Shown here: piece after piece, positions 42,904 through 54,495 of the stretch
Numbering within the stretch: the first letter of the stretch is position 1
Layout: every line of letters starts with the position of its first letter
DNA from: Enterococcus alishanensis
GTDB taxonomy: Bacteria > Bacillota > Bacilli > Lactobacillales > Enterococcaceae
Reading direction: 5' to 3'
Assembly (NCBI RefSeq): GCF_019218635.1
Contig: NZ_JAHUZB010000002.1
Span: forward strand, 496,001-560,000
Length of the DNA stretch: 64,000 bases
The notes under the pieces: generated by a model
What the model was told of the DNA's origin: nothing
Seen by the model: only the letters and a program-made list of their open reading frames with translations
Databases searched by the model: none
Made by a program: the position numbers and the translations under genes

Positions 42904-42944
42904 GCAAAAAAGCAAGAATTAATGTCCTCATTAATTCTTGCTTT
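42904..42944 (-). terminator. Terminator at the end of the ylaN-to-sepM operon
   Basis: Sixteen-base stem AAAGCAAGAATTAATG (42909-42924) with its complement (42929-42944) and a four-base loop, plus T residues on the minus strand. It is the first clear terminator after ylaN. Confidence 0.9.
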
Positions 42945-42947
42945 CTT

Positions 42948-45031
<2,084 letters not shown>

Positions 45032-45102
45032 TTCAGACATCCTTTCCAATAAAAAAAGTGAAAAATGAATGATTATATCACACACTTTTCACCCTACTTT
45101 TC

Positions 45103-45444
45103 TTAAACAGTTTCAGCTAAACGAATTTGTGTATTGGCTTCTACAACATCCAGTTCTTCTTCTTCTTTTACCTGATAAGCAGCTTTTGTTCCAATGCGAT
45201 CAGCAAAGTTCATCTCCACATCGGGACGATAGGATGGTTCAACGCCACGAACAAAATGTAAAGCATTAAGTTTTGCTTCAACTTCAGCTACCATTTCTTC
45301 ATTTACATATAGGACAACATATTTCATTTTTTTTGAAACATAATGTACTAAGCCAAAACGCTTTAACGTTTTTAATTGTTTCAAAGAATAGACCCACACA
45401 ATAATGCCTCTTCTTTTTTGTATTTCAAACTCTGGTTTATCCAT
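45103..45444 (-). CDS. ylbG: YlbG family protein (DUF2129)
   Basis: A 113-residue cytoplasmic protein with the family pattern RRGIIVWVYSLKQLKTLKRFG, YVSKKMKYVVLYVN and HFVRGVEPSYRP. The start is ATG at 45444, with AAGGGG ahead; the longer frame from 45513 overlaps ylbF in another frame and lacks a ribosome binding site. It overlaps the end of ylbF by eight bases and the pair is kept as in Bacillus. Function unknown. Confidence 0.9.
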   Translation of the reverse strand: MDKPEFEIQKRRGIIVWVYSLKQLKTLKRFGLVHYVSKKMKYVVLYVNEEMVAEVEAKLNALHFVRGVEPSYRPDVEMNFADRIGTKAAYQVKEEEELDVVEANTQIRLAETV

Positions 45445-45862
45445 GACAATTCCCCTTACAACCAATTTTTCCAGTTTCAAAAAACGGATTTCCCGCATCA
45501 ACTTTGATTTCATTGGAGATTGCGGCCGCTAAACGTTGACTTATTTCATCTAACAATGCTTGAAAATCATTCTCAGCCAAGCGGTATTCAGCAACCTGTT
45601 GGTTTAAGTCTAACGTACGTTTACTCTTTCGTAAAGTCCGTTGTTGTTCTTTATAATCAGGCGCATACTTTCCATATGCGGAAATTTGCTCAAGTTTATC
45701 TTTTTCTTTGTTAAAGCTGCTTCTTAAATTTTCTACTTCAGGTGATTGATCCATAGATTCTTTGCAGGAAAAGTAGTTTTGATAAGTTGAGCTATTTAAT
45801 ATCGCATCAATTAAAGCTTCATTAGAATCTTCCAGAGCAAATAAACTATCATTTATAATCAT
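45437..45862 (-). CDS. ylbF: YlbF/RicF family regulator
   Basis: A 141-residue helical protein of the YlbF/YmcA family. In Bacillus it forms the RicA-RicF-RicT complex, which carries iron-sulfur clusters and supports RNase Y processing, competence and biofilm formation. The fold is seen in SLFALEDSNEALIDAILNSSTYQNY and LRSSFNKEKDKLEQIS; the C-terminal CKGNCHG supplies cysteines as in RicF cluster ligation. It starts one base after the CAP-like gene. Confidence 0.88.
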   Translation of the reverse strand: MIINDSLFALEDSNEALIDAILNSSTYQNYFSCKESMDQSPEVENLRSSFNKEKDKLEQISAYGKYAPDYKEQQRTLRKSKRTLDLNQQVAEYRLAENDFQALLDEISQRLAAAISNEIKVDAGNPFFETGKIGCKGNCHG

Positions 45863-45863
45863 G

Positions 45864-46964
45864 TTATTGACTATCCTCCGTACTAGGTTGTTGAATTAAG
45901 ATTAGCACACTTTCTTGAGAAAAGGCAATATTCAATTTCCCCGGATCAGCTTGATCAAATAAATGCGTTAAATGGGTTTGGCTCAACCAATAGAGTAAAG
46001 TAAAAGTTGGATCAATCTCAGGTGAGTAATACAGTGCTCTTTCAAAATCTGTTTTTTGATCTTCCGCTAACTCTTTTAATTCTTTTTCAGTCAATTCAAA
46101 ATGAAGATTACCAATATAGGCACTTTGTTCGATATCCCAAGCCTCTTGTCTTGCCGTACTCAAATAATTTTGTGGCTGATTTAAAAAAGCAACTATCATC
46201 CTTTGACTATCTTCATTATTGCCATTAGTATAAACTGGTTGATCAATTAAAAGACGATAAGCATTAACTGACTGTATAGTTCGTTGTTGTCTCTGCTGAT
46301 TGATCATACTCCAGTCAAGATTTGACTCTTGCATTCTACTGGATAAAGGATTTCCGCTATTTATTTTGTAGGGCATAAACCTCAAAAGTGTTTCCTTGTC
46401 CATATAAACGGTTCCTATCAATTTTTCTGAAGTACCATTGAAGAAGACCATAGCAAAAGAATCATTATTAAATGCAATCAAAGGTCGGTGACGCATATCA
46501 TCTTCACTTAATTCTAGCATGACAGGTTCTTCATCAAAATCTAAAGAAAAGTCGGCAGACAAATTGTACTGACTAGCTAGTTTTCGAATCGTTTTCCCAA
46601 AAGAAAAATCACCACTGTCAATTTGATTTCCCAAAACCTTAATTGCAGTAATTTTATTTTCTTCAATATTTACTTCTAAAATACCAGACTCTACCGAATA
46701 GGTTCGAATTTCAAAGAAAAATCCACTGTTTTCCACCGAATTTGGTAAACCATAAACCGCTTCAAAACTTTCTAAGCTACCGCCAATATAATTAGCGAAG
46801 CCATCAGACTCCACTACGGTATGTTTTAGAGGTTGATGACTCACGCTACTTTCCGTTGGTTGAACCGGTATATTTACCGAGGATCTTGGAAAGAGAATTG
46901 GTTGCACATAATAGCCAATAATAACTAGCAAAAAAATTGCGACAAAACCAATTACTCTTTTCAA
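45864..46964 (-). CDS. CAP-associated/YlbC-like secreted protein
   Basis: A 366-residue exported or membrane-anchored protein. The N-terminal span is VIGFVAIFLLVIIGYYVQ. A CAP-associated N-terminal domain follows (GGSLESFEAVYGLPNSVENSG, IKVLGNQIDSGDFSFGKT). A weak CAP-like region in the C-terminal half (SVNAYRLL onward) has lost most typical cysteine and histidine residues. The start is TTG at 46964, with AGGAGG 8 bases upstream. It corresponds to ylbC in the B. subtilis order. Function unknown. Confidence 0.8.
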   Translation of the reverse strand: MKRVIGFVAIFLLVIIGYYVQPILFPRSSVNIPVQPTESSVSHQPLKHTVVESDGFANYIGGSLESFEAVYGLPNSVENSGFFFEIRTYSVESGILEVNIEENKITAIKVLGNQIDSGDFSFGKTIRKLASQYNLSADFSLDFDEEPVMLELSEDDMRHRPLIAFNNDSFAMVFFNGTSEKLIGTVYMDKETLLRFMPYKINSGNPLSSRMQESNLDWSMINQQRQQRTIQSVNAYRLLIDQPVYTNGNNEDSQRMIVAFLNQPQNYLSTARQEAWDIEQSAYIGNLHFELTEKELKELAEDQKTDFERALYYSPEIDPTFTLLYWLSQTHLTHLFDQADPGKLNIAFSQESVLILIQQPSTEDSQ

Positions 46965-46976
46965 GTTCTAATCCTC

Positions 46977-49900
46977 CTATTTTTCTTTTACTTCGATTAA
47001 CAGATCACCAGAAGCAATACTTTCACCTTCAGTGACGTATAAATGACTGATTTCTCCATCAAAACGTGCATCGATTGAGGTCTCCATCTTCATCGCTTCA
47101 GTTACTAAAAGTGGTTGCCCTTTTTTAACTAAATCACCTTTTTTAACTAATACATTTAAGACCGACCCAGACATTGTAGCACCAATATGTTCTCGATTGG
47201 TTGGTTCAGCTTTTCTCTTAGCTTGTACAGCACTTTTGATTGATTGATCTTTGATTACAATTTCTCTTCTTTGACCATTTAAATTAAAGAACAGGGTCCG
47301 GTTACCTTCGATATCAGGTTCACCAATCGAGTCAAGTCGAATAATCAAGGTTTTACCTTTTTCAATTTGGACATTAACCGTTTCACCAATTCTCATACCA
47401 TTAAAGAACGTTGGAGTATCCAATAGGGTCACATCACCAAAATTAGCATAAGACTTTTGGTAATCTAAATATACTTGAGGATACATTAAATAACTCAGTA
47501 TATCTCGGTGATTTGGTTCGAAACCAACCAGTTCTTGTAATTCTGCTTTGACTTTTTCAAAATTAATCGGTTCAGCTAAAGATCCTGGACGAACAGACAG
47601 CGCTGGGCGACCTTGTAAAATCACTTTTTGTAATTTTTCTGGGAATCCACCGACAGGTTGACCTAATTCTCCTTGGAAGAAGCTAATAACAGAATCAGGG
47701 AAGCTTAGTTCGTCCCCTTTTTCATAAATATCTTCTTCTGATAAATTATTTTGCACCATGAATAATGCCATATCTCCAACAACTTTTGAAGAAGGAGTTA
47801 CTTTGACAATGTCTCCAAACATTAGATTTACTTTACGATAGACTTCTTTAATTTCATCCCATTGCTCACCTAAACCAACTGCTTTGGCTTGCTGCTGTAA
47901 GTTAGAATATTGTCCACCAGGCATTTCATGCATATAGACTTCAGTTTGCGCTGCTTTTATCCCATTTTCAAAACTTTCGTAATAAGGGCGCACATCTTCC
48001 CAATAATGATCCAATTGTGCGACATTATTGATGCTAATTTCTGGTGCACGATCACCATTTTGTAAAGCATAAAATAAACTACTAATGCTTGGTTGACTGG
48101 TTGCACCACTCATGGCACTAGCTGCAACATCCACAATATCTGCCCCAGCTTTGGTTGCTGCAGATAAGGTAATAATCCCATTTCCAGCAGTATCATGCGT
48201 ATGCAGATGGATTGGCAAATCAACTGCCGCTTTTAGTTCGGAAACCAAGCGATAAGCTGCTTGCGGTTTTAGTAAGCCAGCCATATCCTTAATCGCAATA
48301 ATATGAGCACCCAGCTTTTCTAGTTCTTTCGCCATGTTTGTATAATATTCAACATTATATTTTGCACGGTTGTCATCTAAAATATCACCTGTATAGCAAA
48401 TAGCTGTTTCAGCAATTTTTCCAGTATCTCTTACTGCTTGAATACTTTTTTCCATTTGTGGAATCCAGTTTAAGCTATCAAAAATTCTAAATACATCAAT
48501 ACCTCGTTCAGCTGCTTCTTTAATAAATCCTTCAATGACATTATCGGGATAATTAGAATAACCCACGGCATTTGATCCACGGAAAAGCATTTGTAATAGA
48601 GTGTTAGGCATCGCTTTACGTAATAATTTTAGACGTTTCCAAGGATCTTCACTTAAGAAGCGATAGGCAACGTCAAAAGTCGCTCCGCCCCACATTTCAC
48701 TAGAAAATAGTTCTGGAATTGCTTCACTAGTTTTTTCAGCAATTTTAAAAATATCAGTCGTGCGCACACGAGTTGCTAATAAACTTTGATGAGCATCACG
48801 GAACGTAGTATCAGTTAACAAGACATTGTTTTGTTGTTTAATCCAATCATTAACTGCATCGGCACCTCTTGTATCTAAAATATTTTTTGCAGTAATAATT
48901 TCACGTTTTTCTAAATGTTTAGGTAAACGTGGTTTTTCATAAAATCGTTTTTCTTGTTTTTCAATTCCAGGAAATCCATTGACAGTAATCTGAGAGATGT
49001 AGCGCATCGTTTTGTTCCCACGATCACGAATCCTAGAAAATTCAAATAGTTCTGGTGTGTTATCAATAAATGTTGTTTTAGCATTGCCACTTTGGAAAAC
49101 CGGATGACTAATAACATTTTGCATAAATGAAATATTAGTTTTTACACCACGAATCCTAAACTCTCGTAAGCATCGTTGCATTTTTTGAATGGTTTGATCA
49201 AAAGTTAATGCATGTGTACAAACTTTAACTAATAATGAGTCAAAATATGGTGAAACTTCTGCACCCGCATAGGCATTACCGACATCCAAACGTACACCAA
49301 AACCACCTGGTGAACGATAAGTATCAATCTTACCTGTATCCGGCATAAAGTCATTCAATGGGTCTTCAGTTGTAATCCGGCACTGAATCGCTGAACCACT
49401 GAAAGTAATATTTTCTTGTGTAGGAATCCCAATTTCTTGATGGATATCCTTTCCTTGAGCAATCATTAATTGTGAAGTTACAATGTCAATACCAGTAATT
49501 AACTCGGTAATTGTATGTTCTACTTGAACGCGTGGATTCACTTCGATGAAATAAAAATTATCTCCCTCAACTAAGAATTCAACTGTTCCTGCATTCACAT
49601 AGCCAACGTGCTTCATTAATTGTACAGCAGCCTGACAGATTTTTTCTCTTTGCATATCTGAAAGGGACATACATGGGGCTACCTCTACAACTTTCTGATG
49701 ACGTCGTTGCACTGAACAGTCACGTTCAAATAAATGAACAACATTGCCATGTCTGTCTCCTAAAATTTGCACTTCGATATGTTTAGGATTTGCAACATAT
49801 TTTTCCACGTAGACTTCATCGCTACCAAAAGCAGCTTTAGCTTCACTTTTTGCACGGTCATAGCCTTCTCTTGCCTCTTTTTCATCATGAGCCACACGCA

Positions 49901-50402
49901 TTCCACGACCGCCGCCGCCTAATGCTGCTTTTATCATAATTGGATACCCATTTGTTTCAGCAAATAACAAGACATCTTCTACCGTATTAATCGGCCCATC
50001 AGAACCAGGAATTGACGGAATTCCTGCTTCTACTGCTGCCGTTTTAGCTTTAATTTTATCTCCGAATATATCTAAATGATGTGTCGAAGGTCCCACAAAA
50101 ATGATTCCTTCTTCCTCACAACGTTGTGCAAAGGTTAAATTCTCTGATAAAAAACCATATCCCGGATGAATGGCATCAGCTTTGGCTTCTTTAGCGACAC
50201 GAATAATATCTTCAATGTCTAAATAGGCATCAATTGGTTTTTTTCCTTTACCAACTAAGAAGGCTTCATCTGCTTTAAAACGATGAACAGAATAAGCATC
50301 CTCTTCAGCAAAGATCCCAATTGTTTTAATATTTAGTTCGCTACAAGCACGAAATACCCGAGTAGCGATTTCACCTCTATTTGCCACCAAAACTTTTTTC
50401 AT
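46977..50402 (-). CDS. pyc: Pyruvate carboxylase
   Basis: A 1141-residue biotin enzyme making oxaloacetate from pyruvate and bicarbonate. Order: biotin carboxylase (starts KKVLVANRGEIATRVFRA; ATP-grasp GGGGRGMRVAH near 165; EVNPRVQVEHT near 294), carboxyltransferase (TTFRDAHQSLLATRVRT near 540, with the metal-binding HLHTHDTAGNG near 740), and a C-terminal biotinyl domain with VTEAMKMET, whose Lys carries biotin. The start is ATG at 50402 with AGGAG eight bases ahead. It lies between ftsW and the CAP-like gene in the same operon, matching B. subtilis. Confidence 0.97.
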   Translation of the reverse strand: MKKVLVANRGEIATRVFRACSELNIKTIGIFAEEDAYSVHRFKADEAFLVGKGKKPIDAYLDIEDIIRVAKEAKADAIHPGYGFLSENLTFAQRCEEEGIIFVGPSTHHLDIFGDKIKAKTAAVEAGIPSIPGSDGPINTVEDVLLFAETNGYPIMIKAALGGGGRGMRVAHDEKEAREGYDRAKSEAKAAFGSDEVYVEKYVANPKHIEVQILGDRHGNVVHLFERDCSVQRRHQKVVEVAPCMSLSDMQREKICQAAVQLMKHVGYVNAGTVEFLVEGDNFYFIEVNPRVQVEHTITELITGIDIVTSQLMIAQGKDIHQEIGIPTQENITFSGSAIQCRITTEDPLNDFMPDTGKIDTYRSPGGFGVRLDVGNAYAGAEVSPYFDSLLVKVCTHALTFDQTIQKMQRCLREFRIRGVKTNISFMQNVISHPVFQSGNAKTTFIDNTPELFEFSRIRDRGNKTMRYISQITVNGFPGIEKQEKRFYEKPRLPKHLEKREIITAKNILDTRGADAVNDWIKQQNNVLLTDTTFRDAHQSLLATRVRTTDIFKIAEKTSEAIPELFSSEMWGGATFDVAYRFLSEDPWKRLKLLRKAMPNTLLQMLFRGSNAVGYSNYPDNVIEGFIKEAAERGIDVFRIFDSLNWIPQMEKSIQAVRDTGKIAETAICYTGDILDDNRAKYNVEYYTNMAKELEKLGAHIIAIKDMAGLLKPQAAYRLVSELKAAVDLPIHLHTHDTAGNGIITLSAATKAGADIVDVAASAMSGATSQPSISSLFYALQNGDRAPEISINNVAQLDHYWEDVRPYYESFENGIKAAQTEVYMHEMPGGQYSNLQQQAKAVGLGEQWDEIKEVYRKVNLMFGDIVKVTPSSKVVGDMALFMVQNNLSEEDIYEKGDELSFPDSVISFFQGELGQPVGGFPEKLQKVILQGRPALSVRPGSLAEPINFEKVKAELQELVGFEPNHRDILSYLMYPQVYLDYQKSYANFGDVTLLDTPTFFNGMRIGETVNVQIEKGKTLIIRLDSIGEPDIEGNRTLFFNLNGQRREIVIKDQSIKSAVQAKRKAEPTNREHIGATMSGSVLNVLVKKGDLVKKGQPLLVTEAMKMETSIDARFDGEISHLYVTEGESIASGDLLIEVKEK

Positions 50403-50413
50403 TAACTTCACTC

Positions 50414-51595
50414 CTAACTTTTTAAATAATCATATTCGATTGCTAACTGCGTACGCCGTTCATCTGCACTAATGTTTAATGCAAAGCCGACCCCTACAGA
50501 TAAGACAAGCAAACTATTTCCACCTTGACTTAAAAAAGGAAATGTAATACCAGTCAAAGGAATAATACCCAAAATCCCACCAAGATTAATAAAGACTTGG
50601 ATTATAAATAAACTGCCAATCCCAATACAAATTAATGAATTGAATGGCTTTTTTGAGCGAATTCCAACCAACAAAATTCGCACAATCATAAAAAGAAGCA
50701 AACCTAAAATAATTAGGCCACCAATTAATCCAACTTCTTCTACCACAATAGAAAAAATGAAATCAGTATGAGCTTCACTTAAAAAACCTCTTTTTTCAAT
50801 ACTATTACCTAATCCTCGGCCAAACCAACCACCATTAAACATGGCGTAATAACCATTGACCAATTGGTGACCGTCTCCTAGTTCATCCACAAAAGGGTTT
50901 CTAAAGACTTCAAACCGACTACCAATATATTGAATACGTTCAGGCAAAATAGTTTTTCCGAAGCGGCTTAAAAACTCAATTACAGCAACACTACCAATTA
51001 CGGTTACACCACCAAAAATTGCTGTGTAAAACCAATTAATACCACTTGCTAGTAATAAAATGATAGCTAACAGTGTAATGATTGCTGCATTACCAACATC
51101 TGGTTGAATCGCTACAAGAAAAACCATTAAAGCAACTAAAACCATCGGCTGACGCATATCAATAAAAAAGTTTTGTTGAATGCTTTCTTGTCGTTTAGAC
51201 AATATATAAGCCAAATACCAAATAACTAATATTTTTAAGTATTCAGCTGGTTGCATATTAAAAGGACCAATGCTAATCCATCCTTTGGCCCCATTTACTT
51301 CTTGTCCAACGAACAAGACTATAATCAAAAGGCCGAAGATAACCAGAGTTAAGGTAATAATTAGATTCTGATTTTTTATCACATCGGTCTTCATCTTATA
51401 CATTAAGCTGATGATGATTAAACTAAATACCCAAAATGCACCTTGGTTAATCACTGAACTAGCAGGATTTAAATTATCGGTAATTAAGTTATAAGATGTT
51501 GAACTATAAACAAAAATCAGTCCAATAATACTAAGGACTAAGTAAGGAATTAAAATACTATAATCTAAAAAATGACGCTTTCGTAACTTTGGCAA
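50414..51595 (-). CDS. ftsW: Lipid II polymerase FtsW (SEDS family)
   Basis: A 393-residue membrane glycosyltransferase with about ten spans that polymerises lipid II at the division site. Marks: LDYSILIPYLVLSIIGLIFVYSSTS, the QPAEYLKI and AIQPDVGNAA loops (the Asp is the catalytic residue in SEDS proteins), and the end SQGGNSLLVLSVGVGFALNIS. Start is TTG at 51595, with GGGAGG eight bases upstream. It sits between ylaN and pyc. FtsW rather than RodA is favoured by this synteny. Confidence 0.92.
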   Translation of the reverse strand: MPKLRKRHFLDYSILIPYLVLSIIGLIFVYSSTSYNLITDNLNPASSVINQGAFWVFSLIIISLMYKMKTDVIKNQNLIITLTLVIFGLLIIVLFVGQEVNGAKGWISIGPFNMQPAEYLKILVIWYLAYILSKRQESIQQNFFIDMRQPMVLVALMVFLVAIQPDVGNAAIITLLAIILLLASGINWFYTAIFGGVTVIGSVAVIEFLSRFGKTILPERIQYIGSRFEVFRNPFVDELGDGHQLVNGYYAMFNGGWFGRGLGNSIEKRGFLSEAHTDFIFSIVVEEVGLIGGLIILGLLLFMIVRILLVGIRSKKPFNSLICIGIGSLFIIQVFINLGGILGIIPLTGITFPFLSQGGNSLLVLSVGVGFALNISADERRTQLAIEYDYLKS

Positions 51596-51598
51596 AGA

Positions 51599-51904
51599 TT
51601 AAGCCTCCCAGCTAGATTCAAGACTATCTTGACTGCGATTTTCATACAAATCTGTATACAATTGATTGAGGTCAGCTTCGAGAGCGCTTAACATTTTCTG
51701 ACCTTCACCACGTTTTAATACGCCAATTTTTTCAGCATACAAAACCTGTCTGGAGAAGCCATACATTTGAGTATCCACGACTTCTTCAAAAGCTTTACAC
51801 TGTGAAATACATAAACTATTGTGTTGATTGCGAATCAGTAATTTGATGCGATTAGCATCCTCTAAAAGCAATTCAACCGCATATTTAGAAGAAATTTGTT
51901 CCAT
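51599..51904 (-). CDS. ylaN: YlaN family protein (DUF1507)
   Basis: A 101-residue soluble helical protein: YAVELLLEDANRIKLLIRNQ, LCISQCKAFEEVVDTQMYGFSRQVLYA and VLKRGEGQKMLSALE. YlaN of Bacillus and Staphylococcus binds Fe(II) and relieves repression by Fur. That links it in principle to the Fur-family box-like site at 36078. ATG follows AGGAGGGAAGCAAA. First gene of the nine-gene minus-strand run to sepM. Confidence 0.9.
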   Translation of the reverse strand: MEQISSKYAVELLLEDANRIKLLIRNQHNSLCISQCKAFEEVVDTQMYGFSRQVLYAEKIGVLKRGEGQKMLSALEADLNQLYTDLYENRSQDSLESSWEA

Positions 51905-51932
51905 TTTGCTTCCCTCCTATCTTAGTTTTATT

Positions 51933-51941
51933 ATTATAGCA
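51933..51941 (-). promoter_or_regulatory. Extended -10 promoter of ylaN
   Basis: TGCTATAAT on the minus strand, about 30 bases before the ylaN start. It probably drives the whole operon to sepM. Confidence 0.55.
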
Positions 51942-52142
51942 TAGAAAAAATTTAAAAGGAGGAAAAAAAGTTTAAGGAATCTTTTTTTCTCTCTAAATGT
52001 TCGGCTTTAAGTTTTACACAAGTTAGATTTTTTTAGAAATAGAGAATTTAAAAAAATTGTGATTAAATCAGTTTTTAATTGTGAAACAATCTCAAATATG
52101 AAACATTAGTTATAGTTATTAATGAAAATTTTGCTTTTACTA

Positions 52143-52172
52143 TAAAAAAAAGAGCTGATAAAAAATCAGCTC
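52143..52172 (-). terminator. Terminator of the 5'-nucleotidase gene
   Basis: Perfect eight-base stem GAGCTGAT / ATCAGCTC, loop of A/T, and an eight-T run on the minus strand. Confidence 0.9.
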
Positions 52173-52179
52173 CTTACTC

Positions 52180-54330
52180 TTAATATCCGTTAAAACCAAT
52201 ACCTTCTGCTTTCCAACCAGCAGTTACTAACCAATCATTTTCTGCTTGGCTTAAAGTATAATGATGGGCTCCAGCAACAGCATTTTTATTGTACAAACGA
52301 TAAATTGATTTTTGTCCACCAGATCGGAAACTTACACCTTCATTAACCCAACCTTGTTTAACTAAATAATCTCTTTCACCAGCATCTTTAGTGTAATGAT
52401 GATCACCAGCATTTGGATTATAGACACGATAAACTTCGTCTCCTTGTTGCGGCGCTTGCCAACCAGTACCTTCATCAGTCCAGCCAGCTTGAACTAGACC
52501 ATTTTTCTCGCCTTCACTAAGAGTGTAAAAATGTTCGCCAGAATTTGGATTATAAACACGATAAACGTCTTGATTTTGCAAATCCCCGTAAGTTTTTCTA
52601 CCTTCAATGGCAGCAGCGATAGTTTGCCCGTTTGCTGTCAAATCTTCAATATAACCAATGAAAGTTTCAGTATCAGGATCAATTGCGCTAATTAATTTTG
52701 CATTGGTAAATTCTGTAAATCCATCACCACCACCATATAAGAAATCATTGATAATTAATTTGTAAGTTGTATTATCTTCAATTGGTGTCCCATCTGTTTT
52801 GGTTAGACTATTAACCACATAAGGATATTCAGTTTTTGTTGCTGCATCTTGGTTGTCTGAGAAAGTATATTTCAAACCAGAACCTTGCAAGAAGTAGCCA
52901 GAATATTGCTGCGTTTCTTTGTTATAGCTAAAAGTTTGTTGATTTAACACTGTTCTTATTTGCGCACCGGTCATTTCAACCACCTGCATAATATTACCAA
53001 AAGGTTGAACGGCTTGTGCGGCTCCCCAAGTAATTGTGCCATCATCTTGAACTTTTAAATCGTCACGAATTCCACCATTATTTGTTAAAGCAAAATCAGC
53101 ATCAATATTAGCTTTTTTAGCCATATAAACCTGACCATCGGTAATTAAATTACCAACTGCTGATTCACCAAACTCATTCACCGTTCGGGAAATGTCATCT
53201 CCGTTGTTTGCTTTACCAATAGATGTATCAGTTACCGCTTTGACTCTTTCAGAAGCATCATCCACAATTTTTTGAACTTCAGCATCAGCAGTTGCACCAC
53301 CAGGAGCTACCGCTTTTACTTCAGCATCCGGTGTAGCAATAAAATCCATTTTTTCAGTATCATAAGTCCCATTTAAATTAATAAAACCTTTGCCTTGTGA
53401 TGTTGATTGAACCACACGAGTTTTACCGACCACACCGTTTGTGTACACATGGTTATGACCTGCAAAGTAGGCATCCACACTATTAGTTGGATCCAATTGA
53501 TTAACTGTGTTAATAATATTAGCAGTTTCACCAGTTGCTGTACTTCCATCTTGAACTGAAGGAGTGTGTCCTAATACAACAATCGCATTGACGCCCTGAT
53601 CACGTAATTTTTTAGAACTATTGACGATCGCTTCCGCTGGATCAGTAAAATTATAATCTTTATGATGAGCAGCCAATACTAAATTAGGAATTTCAGTCGT
53701 TACTACACCAATAAAACCAACTTTTACTGTTTCACCGCCAACTTGCTTTTCTTCAATCACATAGTCTTCCCAGCCAAATGGGTTAGCTCCTGTCATTTTA
53801 TCTTTTACATTAGCAATAGCTAAATCAAAATTCCCCTTCAACGCTTCTTGACCAATTTCAGAATTATATTTATCAACGATATCGTAAAAATGATCATCTT
53901 TTCCCGGAGGATTTCCTAATAAAATTCGATTAAATTCTGCTAAGCCTTCATCAAATTCATGATTTCCTAAAGTACCCACATCAAATTTCATTTGATTTAA
54001 TACACGCATTGTTGGTTGATCTTGCAGCAAACCTGAATTAGCTGGGCTAGCGCCAACCATGTCACCGGCTTGAACACGATAAACCGCAGCATCTGATTTA
54101 GTCGCTTCATTAAAATATCCTGCTAAAAGTGAAGCTGTTCCTGCACCGCTAACTTTTTCATTGGGACCATAATAACTTCCTGTAGTGCTTAATGCTCCGT
54201 GAAAGTCATTGATACCCAACATCTGGACTGGAACCTCAGCTCCTTCACTTACTTGAGAGAGACCAGCAATCCCAAATCCAAAAACTGCTGAAAAAGTAAA
54301 GAGACTTTTAAATAGTTTACTTTTTTTCAT
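52180..54330 (-). CDS. Secreted 5'-nucleotidase/metallophosphatase with three C-terminal repeats
   Basis: A 716-residue exported enzyme. A signal peptide (MKKSKLFKSLFTFSAVFGFG, cleavage near EGA) precedes a calcineurin-like domain with INDFHGAL, GDMVGA, LGNHEFDEG and AGHNHVYTNG. The 5'-nucleotidase C-terminal domain follows (NEFGESAVGNLITD, DFALTNNGGIRDDL, QPFGN, FLYGGGDGF). The last 130 residues are three repeats of about 43 residues, each beginning YRVYNPN/YRLYNKN and holding HxYT and GWxxEG, like DUF5648. No LPXTG is present. The start at 54330 follows GTAGGATGTTT. It is likely to dephosphorylate nucleotides outside the cell; the repeats may bind the wall. A cre-like site lies 25 bases upstream. 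Confidence 0.88.
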   Translation of the reverse strand: MKKSKLFKSLFTFSAVFGFGIAGLSQVSEGAEVPVQMLGINDFHGALSTTGSYYGPNEKVSGAGTASLLAGYFNEATKSDAAVYRVQAGDMVGASPANSGLLQDQPTMRVLNQMKFDVGTLGNHEFDEGLAEFNRILLGNPPGKDDHFYDIVDKYNSEIGQEALKGNFDLAIANVKDKMTGANPFGWEDYVIEEKQVGGETVKVGFIGVVTTEIPNLVLAAHHKDYNFTDPAEAIVNSSKKLRDQGVNAIVVLGHTPSVQDGSTATGETANIINTVNQLDPTNSVDAYFAGHNHVYTNGVVGKTRVVQSTSQGKGFINLNGTYDTEKMDFIATPDAEVKAVAPGGATADAEVQKIVDDASERVKAVTDTSIGKANNGDDISRTVNEFGESAVGNLITDGQVYMAKKANIDADFALTNNGGIRDDLKVQDDGTITWGAAQAVQPFGNIMQVVEMTGAQIRTVLNQQTFSYNKETQQYSGYFLQGSGLKYTFSDNQDAATKTEYPYVVNSLTKTDGTPIEDNTTYKLIINDFLYGGGDGFTEFTNAKLISAIDPDTETFIGYIEDLTANGQTIAAAIEGRKTYGDLQNQDVYRVYNPNSGEHFYTLSEGEKNGLVQAGWTDEGTGWQAPQQGDEVYRVYNPNAGDHHYTKDAGERDYLVKQGWVNEGVSFRSGGQKSIYRLYNKNAVAGAHHYTLSQAENDWLVTAGWKAEGIGFNGY

Positions 54331-54354
54331 AAACATCCTACTTTCTTTAAATTT

Positions 54355-54368
54355 TTGAAACGCTTACA
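54355..54368 (-). promoter_or_regulatory. CcpA cre-like site
   Basis: On the minus strand TGTAAGCGTTTCAA, matching TGWAARCGYTWNCW at 13 of 14 positions. It lies in the leader just upstream of the 5'-nucleotidase start, where bound CcpA would block transcription in glucose. Confidence 0.6.
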
Positions 54369-54449
54369 GGTAAAGGATAATATTTAAACGATAATTATTC
54401 AAATAGTTTTCATGATTTCTTCACATTCTCTAATAATAAATAATTTCAC

Positions 54450-54481
54450 AAAAAAAACCAAAATCTCAAGGATTTTGGTTT
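54450..54481 (-). terminator. Terminator of typA
   Basis: Eleven-base stem AAACCAAAATC / GATTTTGGTTT with a five-base loop and T residues on the minus strand. Confidence 0.85.
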
Positions 54482-54495
54482 TCAACATTTACATA

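Noticed and set aside
45032-45102. Possible terminator between ylbG and rsmD (GTGAAAA...TTTTCAC)
   Set aside because: The stem is only seven mostly A/T pairs with a loop of about 20 bases and no proper T run, so the operon was kept continuous.
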